Shown here in pieces: positions 63,518-64,000 of a stretch of DNA of 64,000 nt (position 1 is the stretch's first letter; each line of letters opens with the position of its first letter). The position numbers were made by a program, and so were the translations under genes. This DNA is from Mycolicibacterium aurum (GTDB lineage Bacteria > Actinomycetota > Actinomycetes > Mycobacteriales > Mycobacteriaceae): the NCBI GenBank assembly GCA_900078775.1, contig LT549889.1, positions 5,642,001 to 5,706,000 of the forward strand. The letters are read 5' to 3'. The notes below the pieces were generated by a model, which searched no databases, was not told the origin of the DNA, and was given only the letters and a program-made list of their open reading frames with translations.

Positions 63518-64000
63518 TGGCCGGCGTCCGCGCACCAGCCGCCCGGGCCGGGCATCGGTGGGCACCCCGTTCTCGGCGATGATCTCGCCCGACACGATGG
63601 TGGCCACGTAGCCCTCTGCGGTCTGGTCCAGTCGGCGTCCACCCGCGGGCAGATCGTGGACGACGACGGGGCGGTGCAGTTTCAGACCCTCGGCGTCGAT
63701 GACGTTGAGGTCGGCCTTGAAGCCGACGGCGATGCGGCCCCGGTCGGCGAGCCCGGCCACCCGGGCGGGCACCGAGGTCAACTCGCGGACCGTCTCGGCC
63801 ACCGACAGCCGACCCTCGGCCCGGTCGCGTACCCAGTGGGTCAGCATGTAGGTGGGAAAGCTGGCGTCGCAGATCATTCCGTAGTGGGCACCGCCGTCGC
63901 CGAGCCCGAGGACCACGTCCTCGCGGCGGATCAACTCGGCGACCGTATCCAGCGAGCCGTCCCGGAAGTTGGCGAGGGTGACCATCAGCATCGCCTTGCC
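63506..64000 (-). CDS. Amidohydrolase / N-acyl-D-amino-acid deacylase-like protein, C-terminal part
   Basis: The frame is open through the right edge of the window (GKAM precedes the first internal Met), so only the last 164 codons are present. They show VVLGLGDGGAHYGMICDAS, which holds the family's metal-related Asp/His region, TSVPARVAGLADRGRIAVGFKADLN-type beta-sandwich segments and the closing DQTAEGYVATIVSGE strand, typical of amidohydrolase_3/D-aminoacylase enzymes. Substrate unknown. Confidence 0.8.
   Translation of the reverse strand, partial: GKAMLMVTLANFRDGSLDTVAELIRREDVVLGLGDGGAHYGMICDASFPTYMLTHWVRDRAEGRLSVAETVRELTSVPARVAGLADRGRIAVGFKADLNVIDAEGLKLHRPVVVHDLPAGGRRLDQTAEGYVATIVSGEIIAENGVPTDARPGRLVRGRRPLPA

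Overview
The window is chromosomal DNA of a GC-rich actinobacterium, almost certainly a Mycobacterium/Mycolicibacterium-type species. From memory of the M. tuberculosis H37Rv map, the backbone follows the order lpqL (Rv0418), Rv0420c-Rv0421c, thiD, thiC, xthA, Rv0428c, def, Rv0430, virR, sodC, Rv0433, Rv0434, Rv0435c, pssA, psd, moeA2, Rv0439c, groEL2 (Rv0440). Non-backbone cassettes sit between these genes. I saw no tRNA, rRNA, CRISPR array, insertion sequence or prophage gene.

Left part (1-11.8 kb, + strand): the 3' two-thirds kilobases of a giant surface-type protein gene made of 15 units of 387 bp plus one divergent unit, then lpqL (M28 lipoprotein peptidase), a frameshifted and ligand-less M28 paralogue, and a three-gene cluster (type III polyketide synthase, ICMT-like methyltransferase, FAD oxidoreductase) resembling the Streptomyces srsABC phenolic-lipid operon. 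11.8-19.7 kb (- strand): two transporters, a DoxX-like membrane protein, a Baeyer-Villiger-type flavoprotein, a septum-formation-domain protein, an alpha/beta hydrolase, thiD and thiC, with a TPP riboswitch in the thiC leader. 19.8-24.5 kb: an SDR overlapping a convergent MerR regulator, about 590 bp without a gene, a small secreted protein, a methyltransferase, a hypothetical gene and xthA.

24.5-31.4 kb (- strand): a tightly overlapping condensin-like jetA-jetB-jetC (MksF-MksE-MksB, Wadjet-type) cassette without a recognisable jetD nuclease, placed inside the def-acetyltransferase-xthA operon. 31.5-34.7 kb (+): a DUF3263 gene, virR, sodC, a YbdK-type ligase and a LON-domain protein. 34.7-41.4 kb (-): an Mrp-type Na+/H+ antiporter operon (mrpAB-C-D-E-F-G). 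A 33-bp tandem repeat encodes a 44-codon mini-ORF that bridges mrpAB and mrpC with ATGA overlaps at both ends.

41.5-47.9 kb: an SRPBCC protein, then the conserved - strand operon Rv0439c-moeA-psd-pssA-AAA ATPase (phospholipid synthesis and molybdopterin). 47.9-58.2 kb: two coupled PH-domain membrane proteins, a HAD phosphatase, a DExH helicase, an SsuCBA-like sulfonate ABC transporter (again with a tiny bridging ORF), and an ahpC-ahpF-oxyR peroxide-defence operon whose AhpC/AhpF are of the enteric type. 58.2-60.2 kb: a shared control region with an OxyR-like operator (ahpC side) and two CIRCE elements (groEL side), groEL2 and a strong terminator. The right end holds a probably leaderless GntR/FCD regulator, an acyl-CoA dehydrogenase, a PNPOx-fold protein, an SDR and the 3' end of an amidohydrolase.
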